Source: Pogonophryne albipinna
Taxonomy: Eukaryota; Chordata; Actinopteri; Perciformes; Artedidraconidae
Assembly: GCA_028583405.1 (NCBI GenBank)
Contig: CM053246.1
Location: forward strand, 2,600,570 to 2,664,569
DNA: 64,000 bases
Direction of reading: 5' to 3'
Shown here: positions 23,340 to 35,131 of the stretch, piece by piece
Numbering within the stretch: position 1 is the first letter of the stretch
How the letters are laid out: every line of letters starts with the position of its first letter
Made by a program: the position numbers and the translations under genes
The notes under the pieces: model-generated
What the model was told of the DNA's origin: nothing
What the model saw: only the letters and a program-made list of their open reading frames with translations
Databases searched by the model: none

Positions 23340-24480
23340 GGACAGACAAGGGTCACGTCACCTCCAGAGGGCTCAGCTGCTACACCTGGCGTCCCAGATG
23401 CCCCCCTCCACTCTTACCCCTCCTGTTGATTACCTTCAGTCCAGCTGGGATCCTTCCTTTTCAGCCGCAGCCAGTCGTTGCTTCAGTCGACAGCCTCTGC
23501 ACATCTTGACATCTTGTCGGGGGTATCTGTCATTACATTACATTGCATTTAGTCCTGTCCTCTTGACACTTCAGTTGGCTGGTGGTGGATGTGGCTACAC
23601 CACAGCCGACCTCCACCAGTAGCACCCACATTTTCCATCCCTGTTGTCCTGCCTCAGCAACAATATCTGAGTCCTTCAGCCATTTGCTGTTGTAAGGTTC
23701 ATCAACTTCAGCTTCCCATGGTACAGTCAATTCCATGAAGTACAGGGAGTGTTGTCATGTTGAACTCATGATCAGATCTGGCCTGAGATTGGTTGTGGTG
23801 ATCTCCGGTGGAAAGGTGAGCTTCTGCTCCAGGTCAACCTGCATTCACTAGCCCGAGCTGAGTCCAGGAGGTTTGATTCCCCTCTTACAGAACACTGATT
23901 TGGAATGTGTTCCGCTGAAACAAAGGCGATGTTTGAGCACCCAGATGTTGGTGGAGAGAGGACATTGGAGGTAGCTCTCCTTCCTTCCAGGATGATCATT
24001 AGTTTTCAGAGAAACTTGTTGTGGTGGCGTGTGGCGCAGTGGATAGAGCCTTGGTCTGGGGATCAGATGGTCACAGGTCACAGGTTCAAACCCCTCTGTC
24101 ACAGGTTCAAACCCCTCTGCAGTCAGCATATCGTTGTGTGTGATGGTCACAGGTTCAAACCCCTCTGCAGTCAGCATGTTGTTGTGTCCCTAAGACACTT
24201 CACCCCAATTTGCTCCTGTGGGGATTGCCCACAGTATTGAGTTAGTAAGTCGCTTTGGATAAAAGCATCTAACAAGTAACATGTAATGTAATGTCCCTCC
24301 AGGTGTAGAGGTCTTGGACAGACTGGTTTTGCAGCCATACATACTGTATGCTGCAGTGTTAAAACTAAACCTAAACTGGAGCTTCTCCAGATCCAGTTTA
24401 GGTCTTGGGAGTGGGAAGAACATCGTAGGTGGATCTGATGATGAAGCTAAGTCTGCCAAATTCCATCTCCCAAAGATCCC
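23340..24480 (-). pseudogene. Degenerate retroelement ORF 3' portion, split by a SINE
   Basis: Reading the - strand in shifting frames gives pieces I recognise from a fish retroelement ORF. FGRLSFIIRSTYDVLPTP lies near 24470-24410. A stretch reading TNLRPDLI then leads to MELTVPWEAEVDEPYNSK near 23736. A VEVGCG piece follows, then WLRLKRKDPSWTEGNQQEG near 23490-23430. The order and spacing fit the C-terminal part of that ORF. Frameshifts and stops separate the pieces and a SINE is inserted at 24029-24293, so it is dead. I do not name the clade. Confidence 0.65.
24029..24293 (+). mobile_element. tRNA-derived SINE with triplicated B box
   Basis: The head GTGGCGCAGTGGATAGAGC matches a tRNA A-box region. 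GGTTCAAACCC (B box) occurs three times, starting 24083, 24104 and 24152, each followed by CCTCTG. The body has AAGACACTTCACCCCAATTTG and the tail GTCGCTTTGGATAAAAGCAT, features shared with the SINE at 34326. It is inserted in the dead retroelement ORF. A Pol III transcript is expected by family. Confidence 0.8.
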
Positions 24481-25799
24481 TTAAGGGCGGGTTTTCAATG
24501 CTCAACAGTTAATGCATCTAATTTCTTTTTAGCAATTAAAAGATTACAATTAAATGGAAACACAACTGATGTGCTCTTAAGAAAGGCTTGTGTATGGATA
24601 TTCTGTATTGTAAATGGACTGTATTTATATAGCGCTTTATCCGGTCTTTACAACCCCTCAAAGAGTTTACATTCAACCATTAAAACCTGAAAATGACATT
24701 CCCAGAACAAATGACCATATCTTCCCTTCTAAAAGGGTTAAATTAATAATCTTTGTTCTCAAAGTAATGATAAACCTGTGAGTTGGATGTAGAAAAGTCA
24801 GAATCAATATAGATGTTTTTTATTTTAAAGAAAATTCAGATTGAACATGGTAAAAAACTGTAAATTATAGTGTCCATCCAAAAAATATGTTGTACTTATA
24901 GTGAAAACTAACCTTGGATGATGGGTTAGTAGACTAAAAACTTTAGGAATCCAAAGCACAACATATAGTAAGTACCCTGTATCAAGATAGATGCAAAACA
25001 AGTGATATTTGACCTTTTTAGACAGATTTAGCAAAAAAAACCTCTTCTGGGGCCATTTGAGTGGATTTTCCATATCTCTGGCCCCCCTTGTTCGATTTTG
25101 ACATGTGACATCTCTTTCTGACCGTTAGAGCCAATAGAATCCAATGGAAATCGTCCCGCACACACTCATGTTAAAAAAAAAAGGTTGTGTCTCTGCGCAT
25201 GCTAGCTTGCAGCAGAGGGGAGAAATATCCTGCTCTGATATCAAGCAACGGAAAAGCTGTTTTATTAAATGGATTATCAGAACATTTCAAAGGGGATGCA
25301 GTCACATTGGATATTAACCTATGGATTAACTACAGCATCGTTTTTTATCGTTTTAATGCCATTGAAGACCAGTTTAGACCAGACAAAGACGAAGGTAAGC
25401 CATGTTAGCTTTGTGGGCTACCTAGCGCCACTTGTTTTGATGTACGTTTTTGTTGATAACGTCGCGAGTTTGTATCTTTCAGTGTTGAGGTGAGCACCGT
25501 TAGATTCTGTGTCTCCTTGCGATCATAAACGATGTGTTGGATGTGCACCTAGTATAAGTAATAAGGGAGCTAGGAGTGATTATCGGTGCAGTAATAGGTT
25601 AGCATTTTTCGCTCAGGGGTTATTTAGATTCTTCTTATGAGACTTGTGTTTTGTTTTGGTAAACATGGTTTGTATCGTCAGTTAGCTGAGATTATTCCCG
25701 TTAATCTGGTATAACACATTAATAGGTTCTTAAATATTAAGATCCCCTGAGACACAGTGTCGTGAAAAAAAAAGAAAAAAGTACCCACCGACGGGGACC
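24481..25799. other. Repeat-like intergenic DNA with one exon-like block
   Basis: 24604-24680 holds ATGGACTGTATTTATATAGC, a motif common in fish SINE/LINE-type repeats. 25187-25394 (+) is open in two frames and ends GACGAAG|gtaagc, a strong donor-like signal, but matches no protein I know. The remaining sequence is AT-rich with nothing further recognised. Confidence 0.35.
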
Positions 25800-25919
25800 T
25801 TCGGGTTTACCGCATTCACACAGAGCAATGGGACATTTTGCTCAAGTAAGCTAACAATCACACACATTCACACACATTGCCCATCAGGAGCAGCTCGGGG
25901 TTCAGTTTCTTGTGCAAGG

Positions 25920-27949
25920 CAGGGCTGCCAACATTTGAGTTCAGCTTGGAGTGAGATTTTCTTTTTGGTGAACCGAAAAAAGAAACGTTCATGTGTACAG
26001 TGTTACAAATGTATTGAACATGTACAAACTAGGGTTTCCCATTAATGTACCGGCCAAAGTGGAACACGCACACACAGTGTACCTGCGACTCCTACAATGA
26101 AGGCTCGATAATCAGCTCACAGCATATAAAATGGCATATAGGTGTAAGCAGAGGTAAAGTGCTATTTTACAAGTGGGGGGGGAGAAGATTTTTTTTTTAA
26201 ATATTGAAATTAAATGCATCAACCTGGTGCACTTTGAGAGCAAAATGACTTTATGGATCTCTCAACACCCATATGAAACAGAACTGTAAACAGATTTTCT
26301 TTTTCTTTATGGATATTTTACAAATCCCTCATCTTTTAAACCTATTCTTGTTTTACTGTCATATAGTTTTTCATTTATTCTCATAAATGGTGACCAAAAC
26401 GTTTGAGAGCCACTGAGATAACTAGACTAAAGTTAACTATCTAAACAGAGAGTCCCTTACCTCACTGAGCTGTAGTTATCTCTCAGTCTGACAGGACAGA
26501 GCTCTCCCTCTCCTTGTTTTAGAAACAGCTTTTAATATCTGTTAGCGCAGCTAGCTAACCAGATGCTAACAACAACAATGCAAATAGTGAGTTTGGTATG
26601 AATATACTGTATAATAGTAAAGTTATTTAAGATGATTTTACATTTTAAATATTCCCCAAAATTATTCAAAAGCATATTCTTCCAAACTCCTTGCTGTAGT
26701 ATGACCACCAGGAGACTATTGATGTGTGTGGTGAGTTCGGTAGTAATAAGCTGTATAATAGAGAACCGCAGTGACGCGTCCTAAAACCCGGAAATAAGTT
26801 AGCATTTTTACCACGTCCGGTTCCTTCAGTAAAAAGCAATGCAATTTCTCCATAGGATTTTGGAAAATAGCTCCAAATAAGGTCTGTGTTTGACACAAAT
26901 TGAAGAGACAGATCACGTTTTGTTCTACGACATTAAATACATCAGCAGTGACCCCGCTGGTGATTTTTGAAGAGTTGACGTGTCTGAAAAACGATGGTTG
27001 TTAACAAGTGGCTGAATAGGACTACAGAAGTTGTCCAGGCCGTTTTACGTAATTACACCGAACACGTAAAACACTCCCGCTAAGTTTGTTTGCCCTGTTC
27101 TGCTTGAAAGCAAGTACCTGCCTCCTGCAAACTGTTCAAACAAACACTTCAACTCGTACCATTTACAATCTGTATGTTTGAATATGGATCTTAAGTCGGC
27201 GTGACGTTGAAGCAGCGACCCTGCTGTAGTTCCTTTATAGCATAACGTTAGCATTTTGCTTCTTGCGACTAGATTTATGCTTCGAAAATTATAAAAGTAG
27301 GATAGACATGTGGATATTATCCGGCTGAACAAAACGTGATCCGTCTCTTAAATGTGTCTCAACCACTGACCTTATTTCGAGCTATTTTCCAAAACCCTAT
27401 GGAGAAATTGCATTGCGTTTTTGACGAAGGAACCGGAAGGAGTTTACATCCGGGTTTTAGGACGCATCACTGCAGGTTCTCTATAGTGATTGAATATTAT
27501 TGTATTCTCTTTTTTGGGAGTTGCACTTTGCAGACGGTCCCTGAGCACTCGTTTCTTCTCCGGCTGCAGATAGAGACCAATGTAATGTGTCCAGCTCGGA
27601 GGACGGCGCGTATTGGCTTTTTTTGATCAAAATGTGATTGTAGTTCGTTGTCAACCTTACCACGGTACTTAGGAGACGTCATTTGTGTCTGCATAACGTT
27701 TTGTTCATGAGTTATTGATCCGTGAAATCAGAATCTCCCAATATCGTTCCAACTTTACTGAACCAAGCCAGAAGACCGTCTCATTTCGTAGACCGCTCGG
27801 TTTGCTGTCCCTTCACTTTATTTTTATATTTATATACATTTATTTTGGACGAAAACTTAGCGTGAGGAAAGGCAAGTGTGGCGTGAGTGCGTGAGATATG
27901 GGCTAATTGCGTGACTCTCACGCTCAATGCGTGAGTGTTGGCAGCCCTG
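25920..27949. mobile_element. hAT-like element inserted in a SINE
   Basis: Termini CAGGGCTGCCAAC and GTTGGCAGCCCTG form a 13-bp inverted repeat. The right subterminal region has GCGTGACTCTCACGCTCAATG-type repeats. Flanks GTGCAAGG and GCCCAAGG are alike at 6 of 8 positions (the second overlaps the element end by two bases), suggesting a diverged duplication. No transposase frame survives. The interior contains a block shared with 7076-7400 and a long inverted repeat. Confidence 0.75.
26756..27487. repeat. Long imperfect inverted repeat, arms about 165 bp
   Basis: 26756-26925 (TATAATAGAGAACCGCAGTG to GATCACGTTTTGTTC) pairs with 27327-27487 (GAACAAAACGTGATC to GGTTCTCTATA). The spacer is about 400 bp. 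This probably represents another transposon nested in the hAT at 25920-27949, or a fold-back element. Confidence 0.75.
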
Positions 27950-28040
27950 CCCAAGGACACATCGACATGTTGACTGCAAGGACTGGGATCGAACCCACAA
28001 CCTTGCGATGGAAGGACGACCGCACTACCTGGCAGCCACA

Positions 28041-28701
28041 GTTGTATTGAATGAATACATTTATAAAAATGGAGAAACAAGAGCATACAATTCCTTTGAA
28101 CACTGATTTCTGATCCTTTGAACATTTGTTCTTACAGGTAGTCTATGGACATTCAATAATGTCTTTGCTGAAGAAAGACAATCCTAGAATGTCGATGACA
28201 AAGCTGTCACTTTGGATTCTCTGGTGTATGTCTCTCTCAGAACTATATTTTCTCTTCAATCTATAAATGGCAGCTAATGCAAAGCACGAGATTTGGCACT
28301 TGTGACCTTTATTAGAGCTGATAGCTGCCGCCATGGATACCGGGGTGCCACATGTTGGCACAACAAAGTGTTGCAGTGCAGCTACATCACAGATCTACAG
28401 GATTTCAGGTAAGTGAAAATGACTAGCAAGCATGATCCTTTTCTGACATGATAATGACCTGCAGTCAACAGCCTCACAAAGGTTATCACACACAGAGGAC
28501 CAGGAAACGTTCCAGGGAACTGCACCAATGCAATACAGCAGTGTGGATATGGGAGGTTTCAAATCCAGGTGATGTCGACACAATTTATAGAATGATTGAT
28601 TAATAATCCACAAATGAAAGGCTGCATCACTCACTGAGGGTTACGTTTCATTAAATGTTTTTCTTGGAAAAGAAATTAGGTGTAAATTCCTCCGCAGACA
28701 G
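28041..28701. other. Intergenic, nothing recognised
   Basis: Neither strand shows a supported gene or a familiar repeat. Short - frames at 28143-28361 and 28395-28634 have no recognisable domain. Confidence 0.45.
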
Positions 28702-28814
28702 CCCTGGGCTGCAGTCGAATAGTCCATTTAGCTTAGGAACCTTCCTAACGGAGTGAAATGACCCGGAAGTCCCTCAGTGGCAGCCATGATAAGTGCCGTT
28801 CCAATTCTCTAGAA

Positions 28815-29572
28815 CAGTGGTTCCCAACCTGGGGGGCGCGCTCCCCTTGGGGGGGCGCCAAAGATCGCAGGGGGGGGGGGGCGCCAGGCCTCAGATGATT
28901 TGAGGCCAAATATCATATTTAGACTTTTTTTTAATTTCTTTTTTTTTACATATAATTGTAACGTAATACATGATTGTCACTAAAAGCCAATAAAATATAA
29001 TTGATTAATTCATTTTAATAAAAATTGAAGTTAGTACTGTAGCTAATATAGGCATAAAAAGACAGAAATGTATAATTCTTTCTTTAATAGAAATGTTTCT
29101 TCTGCCCGTAAAGTGTCCAAACCAGGCTTTTCTGGATAAGCGCATTTTTAAAACATAGTCATTGTCCATGCCGGTTTCAGTTGGATTATTTGTCACAGTT
29201 GCTCCGATCAGATCGGTCTCCTCCATTTTGTAGATTATTTACGACTTTTGAATCCACATAAACACATCGGCAAAATCCGGTTTGTTTTAAACTGTTTAAT
29301 CCCTTTGTGAATTGTTTCCACTTCCACTTCCACTTCATTTGTTCATACAGCAGGAATCCAAATGAATTAATCCTGAGTCCAATAACCATCAAAGTCACTC
29401 CGATAGTGCTCCTTAATTACGCTTTCATCCTCCTTTAACAAAATACTTCACATTCATCCAGTTTGTGACAGTAGTTGTAGCATTTTTGAGACTTTTAAAC
29501 TTTAATTACCGCTGTTGCGCCCCCCCCTTGTGTGTGTGTGTGGGGGGGGGGGGGGAAGGTTGGGAACCCCTG
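28815..29572. mobile_element. hAT-like element, 758 bp, nested
   Basis: Ends CAGTGGTTCCCAACCT and AGGTTGGGAACCCCTG form inverted repeats. Flanks CTCTAGAA (28807-28814) and CTCTAGAT (29573-29580) match at 7 of 8 bases. GC-rich G/C runs lie just inside both ends. The interior has an 8-fold TG run and AT-rich filler but no transposase. Confidence 0.85.
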
Positions 29573-30080
29573 CTCTAGATGATAGGAAAGGAGGTTTCAA
29601 ACTTCCTTTATAACCTCCTTTAGCTTAGGAACCACTGGACCTCCCTTGACGAAAGGAGAGGAGAAAATGCTGCCCCACAATGCCTTGCAGCCGCAGCATT
29701 TGCCGTCACTCAACAGTCGGCCGTTCACGGAAACAACCGATTATGAGCGAGAAATGATATCATAAAAGTTACGGTGCTTATTAAGCATTTTAAAACGTAT
29801 GTGGTAAGTTGCCAAAGTGCTTTGTTCTGAACGTTCATCAGTATTATAATCAAAAAGAGAAATATGAACGTTAGTTTTTACTGAAATGATCAAATAAAGT
29901 CAACATTTCACAGTCTTTACTGAGCTGTGTGGAGTTTGTTCAACTTTTAAAAGATGTTTGAATGGTGATATACACAGTGATAGATGTTAAGGACTAACGT
30001 TTATAATAAATACATTTGTATTGATTTTAAGATATTTTCATAGTTCATACAATCATACGTATTGGAATCATTTGTATTAA

Positions 30081-31223
30081 CAGGGGTGCACATAACTTTT
30101 TTGCCCTGGTTCTCAAAGGAGCACCTGGAGATGTTGCTTGGTGCTCATCCTTAAAATGAAATAAATAAACCGGTCTTTATTTGTCAGACACACGGCACAG
30201 AACACACAGAGGTGAACACAGAACACACATGCAGAGGCAAACACAAGACAACATTAGCACGACCAGTAATCCTACAAGCTGTCATCACTACCCTCCTGAC
30301 TGTTCTCCTGACTGTCTTCCTCTCTGTCAGACATGGTAGCTGATGATGTAGGCCTACTACTTTCTCTCTGGTTGAGTCTGCGATTAGCTGCTTGCATCCA
30401 CAAGTCAACAGCTGGGTTTGGGTCGAAAGTCCAGTTTTAAAAGGATATTTTTGGTTACTGTCCTATAGTATACATTGGAATGATTTCAAACCTGTTTATC
30501 CCAATAATTATAAAGTAGTGCCTTGAAAATATGTGTTTACATAAATTGTGACCAAACCGTTTGAACTTAGACTAAAGTGAACTATCTAAACACTCAGAGT
30601 CCTTTACCTCACTGAGCTGTAGTATCAGCCTCTCGGTCTGACTGGAGAGGACTCTCCCTCCACATCATTGTAGAAACATCTTCTTCTTATATCCGCAGCT
30701 AGCACCAGATTCTAATAACAACAGCGCCGGTACCGGTGCACCCTCCCTCTCACCCTCGCTCACTCGCACTTTGGCTGTGAGCTGCGGGCGCCAGACAAGC
30801 CAACATCCCCCATTTTCATCACTTCAGTGCCCATCGTACAGGGCACATGAAACGTGTATCCGGGGTGAAAAGGGTGTTACATTTACTTAATTATGAATGT
30901 TGTTACATCAAGGCCGAACATTAGGATGAGCACCAACGGTAAAAAAAAAAATGTTCCCTCCCAGAACTACCAGCGCAGCGCCTCCACAGATCTGGCGCTC
31001 TAGGCGAAAATCAACGCCAGTGCGACGGGCCGGCCCTGAGTTCATATGCAACTCGCAAATATCTTTCTAACTCTCTCTTCTCTCTCCTCTCTCCTCTCTT
31101 CTCCCTTCTCTCTCCCTCTCTCTCAATGTTGGTACGCAAATGAGCCTTTTTTCAAATGACCCGGTGCTCTTTTTTTGGCCGAGGTGCGCATGCGCACCTG
31201 CGCACCAGTTATGTGCAGCCCTG
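30081..31223. mobile_element. hAT-like element, 1143 bp, nested
   Basis: Ends CAGGGGTGCACATAACT and AGTTATGTGCAGCCCTG form inverted repeats, with perfect TGTATTAA duplications at 30073-30080 and 31224-31231. The interior includes a block shared with 26400-26560 (CTCACTGAGCTGTAG) and a CT-rich run near 31070-31125. A motif like its terminus (CAGGGGTGCATAACTGGTACG) also occurs inside the hAT copies at 1612 and 55430, so these families share modules. Confidence 0.88.
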
Positions 31224-31693
31224 TGTATTAATGTGGACCGGAGGGAGAGGGTGACGAGCATAAGTTTCACTTTCCTTTTTTATTTCAATTCCAACTTTGG
31301 TCATGAAGAATATGTTTCTCTGTTGTCCACGTTCATAAAGCATAAAGCAACAGCATCAGAGCACGGTGCAGAGTCTCTAGATGAGTTTACAGTAGTCCCT
31401 CCTTCTTATTAAACATCCATGTTGTAGTCCGCTGTATAGAAAACTGTAGTTTCCATAGTTTCCCCACAGCAGCAGACGCACATTCATGACGTCCGCTGGC
31501 GCATCATAAACACGTCAGATAGTGAAAGTGCAGTTGGATTCTCTAAAGTACCACAGTCTCTTCTCCTAAGTGCTTTTGAATTCTCCTATCCACTATCCCT
31601 TAACCCCGTGACCTTTCACTCAGAGGTCAAGGGTTAGACGATAGGGTTAGACGTTAGGAGCTGATTTTTGGACTATTCGGCATGCAGCCAGGG

Positions 31694-34325
31694 TCACCGT
31701 TTTTTCTTCCAGACTATTTATTCGCAGCCTGATATGAATAACTGCAAGGCATGCTTTAGAAAGCGAGGATGCTGTGAATCTTATATTTACCAGGGAAAGG
31801 CCAACGGCAGAAATGTCTAAAGTCTATCTGGGCTTTAAACTTCATGAAATCCACTTTGCATCTTGAAGGTTGCAACAAAACAAAACGGTCCCTTTCTAAA
31901 GAATTTTGTTGATCCCTGTTTTGTTAATTTGATCCAGGCCGAAATTACATCAGATGACAGCATAATCCGACATCATTATCAACATCAAAATGTGCTTGGC
32001 GCGGCTTGCCGCTGTTTGGCCCCGGGGCCCGACGGCAGCCCAGCCTCTGTAACAGGATGATATGGATTACACTTTCAAACCGACCTTGCTCCTCTCTAAT
32101 TTTTTATGCCTGCCAGTCAAACAGAGCGTTGACCGGCATGCAGAATAAAACCCAAATATCCCTCTGATGATTAAGGTCACTCTTACGCTGCTCTGCACAA
32201 GCCATCCTCCTATAAGCTCCACAGAGCAGGGGGGGGGGGCTCCGGTGACTTGATGTCTTTATTGTCATCCCTCTCGGGGCCAGGTTCCCCCTGCCTCACC
32301 GTGGCTCCGGTGACAGTAGGACAGTATTCACAGTTTCTCTCTGAGGCGCTGTGACCTGTTGTTGGCTCTCATTTGTGTGTCAGTTCAGAGGTTTAAGCTT
32401 CTTCATGAGGAGTTTATCCCTGGATCACAGGGATTCAGAGGGCTCACCGGTCATTTGCCGTCACTATCCCGAGAGCTCGGATTGTTGGGGCTGCTTTATT
32501 CAGAAATATGATGGAAATGTGTTGGACTAATTTGGCTTTAGCAGCATTGGCTGAATATTAGTCCACTCATCCAAATGGATTATCCCATGGCTGCGATGAA
32601 CACACAGTACAGATCTGTCACACACCCGCATGTATCTCATTTTTAGGTTCTTCTTCACTTTCTGATGCATTCATCTCTTTTTTTCTGTAATGATGGCAGC
32701 ATTCATAAGTAAAGCTGTGCAGCATGTAAGGCTGTTAATAGCAGAGCTTTGGGAGTTCATACCCGCTGAGGTGAGTTTATCTGCACAGACAGCATGTGTG
32801 TTCATTTAATCTGACTTCAACATCAGGTGTCGACAGCGATTACCACTGATACTCGTGCTTTGACACACTGTGGATTTAAGGTTAAAAAAGTGCTTTATCA
32901 GAGTCTGCAACCAAATATGAAAACAAGATCACAAACAGCTCCACTCAAAGTATTTGAATTTAGCAGTTCTCCACTGAATATATGTTTTTACTGTTTTCAG
33001 GATTTCCCTCCCTAATTTTCTCTCTGCCACACGTTGCTGACCTTCCTATTGGCTGAGCCACGTTGAAGTGACAGCTGGTGTGATGTAATAACCCCCCCTC
33101 CACTGACAAGTTATAAAGAGCAATATCTAGTTCCCTGGATTGAGATAAGCTTAGGTAGATTAATGCTCCGGGACACTGAAATGTTTGTTGTATAAAAGCT
33201 CTGTTTATAAAACAATGTGTTGTAGCCGTATATGAAAAAGTGTAATCTGGCAGATGGCCTGAGCTCCAGAGTTCCTGCGCGGTAAAGGCACTGCTAGTCT
33301 GTGCTCCTGTGGCTTAATGGGATTTTAGACTCTTCATTCAAATGAATTATACATAGGAAAACTGGGATTATTTTATAGGCTGTTTAATCTCTTCTCTTTT
33401 TTTCTCCAAAACTGAGCCTGCTCCACGGTTTTAGCATTCGTGGGAAAAAGTGGAGCAACTGAGCGCTACAATCAATGAACGCTAGAGTGCAGGCGGCCTA
33501 TCAGCTCAGAGAACGGGATGCCCTGTGGACTGGTTCACTAACATGAAGCATGCTCACTCCACTTGACTCACTTCAGCCCGCCGCCGTGCCGCCTTCTAGA
33601 AGCTCCCACTCGTCCCGGCTGAAAACTGACAGACATGAGGCTTCACCAGAGCTCCCCCGCTGCCCTCCTGCTCTGAACAGAAGCTCCATCCCTCCAGCTT
33701 TAGCTGCCACTCAGGGGGGGGCGGCTTGCCACCAGTCAGACACTGCATCCTGGAACATCTAGCTACTTGCCAGAAAAATAAGACTCAAGGCGTGTTGTGT
33801 TTGGTGCTCTGGATCGTACCACAGTCAGGTAGAAAGTTGACGGGCAGCACTGAAAGACTTTTGGAGCCGCACAAGAGGCCGCGCTTTGCTTCCTGAACTG
33901 CACTTTGAATTCACTTCCTCCTGATTTCCCACTACAGATCCCATCATGCCTCACTCCTTCCAGCAGAAAAAAGGTGAGACTTCTTTCTTTTTCTGTTTCT
34001 TAACACCTGCACAACTTACAATCAAAACTGGCTGGATAATGAATGTGGAAAATAATGACATTTTAATTTAAAAACATTGAAATTAATATAAATATTTTTG
34101 GAAATGTGACATTCTTTAAAAGACTGGTGACAAATGTAGTATTTTCTATATTACCATTGTTTGTCATATATTGTTATCAGTTTGCAAGGTTTGTGCATGA
34201 ACAAATTATATTGCAAAACAATTCTTAATTTGAGAAATAAATAGTTTTTTCATGCAAAAAATCATATTGACTTTTTCTTATATATATAATTTAGATATAT
34301 CCAACACTACAATATATACATAGAC
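31694..34325. other. Intergenic, no supported gene
   Basis: 31960-32250 and 32400-32600 are balanced in composition and could be conserved non-coding sequence. A GC-rich patch lies at 33560-33730. The only exon-like signal is at 33938-33973, described separately. No complete gene was found. Confidence 0.4.
33938..33973 (+). other. Candidate upstream exon that would extend bcl6a in frame
   Basis: A 36-bp block lies between an acceptor-like ..TTTCCCACTACAG and the donor AAG|gtgaga. It contains ATG at 33946 followed by nine codons (MPHSFQQKK) and one extra base. Joined to the bcl6a exon start at 44636, the frame reads through EFDK into the usual bcl6a ATG without a stop. The 10.7-kb intron and short exon make this tentative; a frame match alone has a one-in-three chance. 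Confidence 0.2.
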
Positions 34326-34488
34326 TGTGGCTCAGTGGGGAAGTGCACTGGTTCAATCCCCCCTGCAGTCAGCATGTCGTTGTGTTCCTGAAGACACTTC
34401 ACCCCAGATTGCTCCTGTGGGGATTGCCCTCAGAACTGAGTGTGTAAGTTGCTTTGGATAAAAGCATCCTACAACTGAAATGTAATAT
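34326..34488 (+). mobile_element. tRNA-derived SINE
   Basis: The head TGTGGCTCAGTGGGGAAG matches an A-box region and GGTTCAATCCC is a B box. The body AAGACACTTCACCCCAGATTG and the tail TTGCTTTGGATAAAAGCATC match the SINE at 24029-24293. It ends near ATGTAATATTG. No clear flanking duplication was found. Confidence 0.85.
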
Positions 34489-34923
34489 TGTATTATTCAT
34501 TGGTATTTTCGCATTCTTTTGTCTTATATCAACAAACATTATACCAAAAGAACACAAACACTGGCTTGCTTACCCCTGCACTGTAATAAGAGGTAGATCT
34601 TTATTTCCATACTGCTTTATGACCGTCAGCTAATCTCACACATCAGATCAATACTGCTCAATCGCTTGCACAACAATAGCAAGAGCAAGCATGCAAAGTA
34701 TCTTCTGAAGGGGTGACGATAAAACAACTGACATCTGATAAGCAAACGGGAGTACCGACTGCAACAGATAGTGTCCTCACGGGTCTATCTACAGTATGTA
34801 AAATCATGTAAAGTAGGCATTCAATGTGAGAAAGGATCTGATCGATTCGAGATTCTCTTTCGATTTTTTCATGTGACGTTTACCATTCTAGAATGACATG
34901 TTAAAGTAGGTAAAAAAGGGCGA

Positions 34924-35131
<208 letters not shown>

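Larger units (their letters stand above)
25800..28040 (-). mobile_element. tRNA-derived SINE (minus) split by a hAT insertion
   Basis: The outer parts, 25800-25919 and 27950-28040, rejoin as one SINE. The right part, read on the - strand, has GGTTCGATCCC (B box, 27989-28000 region) and the start TGTGGCTGCCAGGTAGTGCGG. The left part continues with CTGAACCCCGAGCTGCTCCTG. The hAT at 25920-27949 separates them within a ...TTGxxCAAGGACAC sequence. Confidence 0.7.
28702..31693. mobile_element. Terminal-inverted-repeat element holding two nested hATs
   Basis: The ends CCCTGGGCTGCAGTCGAATA and (reverse complement of the right end) CCCTGGCTGCATGCCGAATA are near-identical and continue GTCCA. Subterminal AGCTTAGGAACC and AGCTCCTAACG stretches follow. 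Removing the insertions at 28815-29572 and 30081-31223 leaves about 1.1 kb without coding capacity. No clear target duplication was found, so the superfamily is unassigned. Confidence 0.65.

Noticed and set aside
24031..24100. Possible tRNA gene
   Set aside because: A- and B-box similarity is present, but the cloverleaf is broken by B-box duplications and it is followed by a SINE body.
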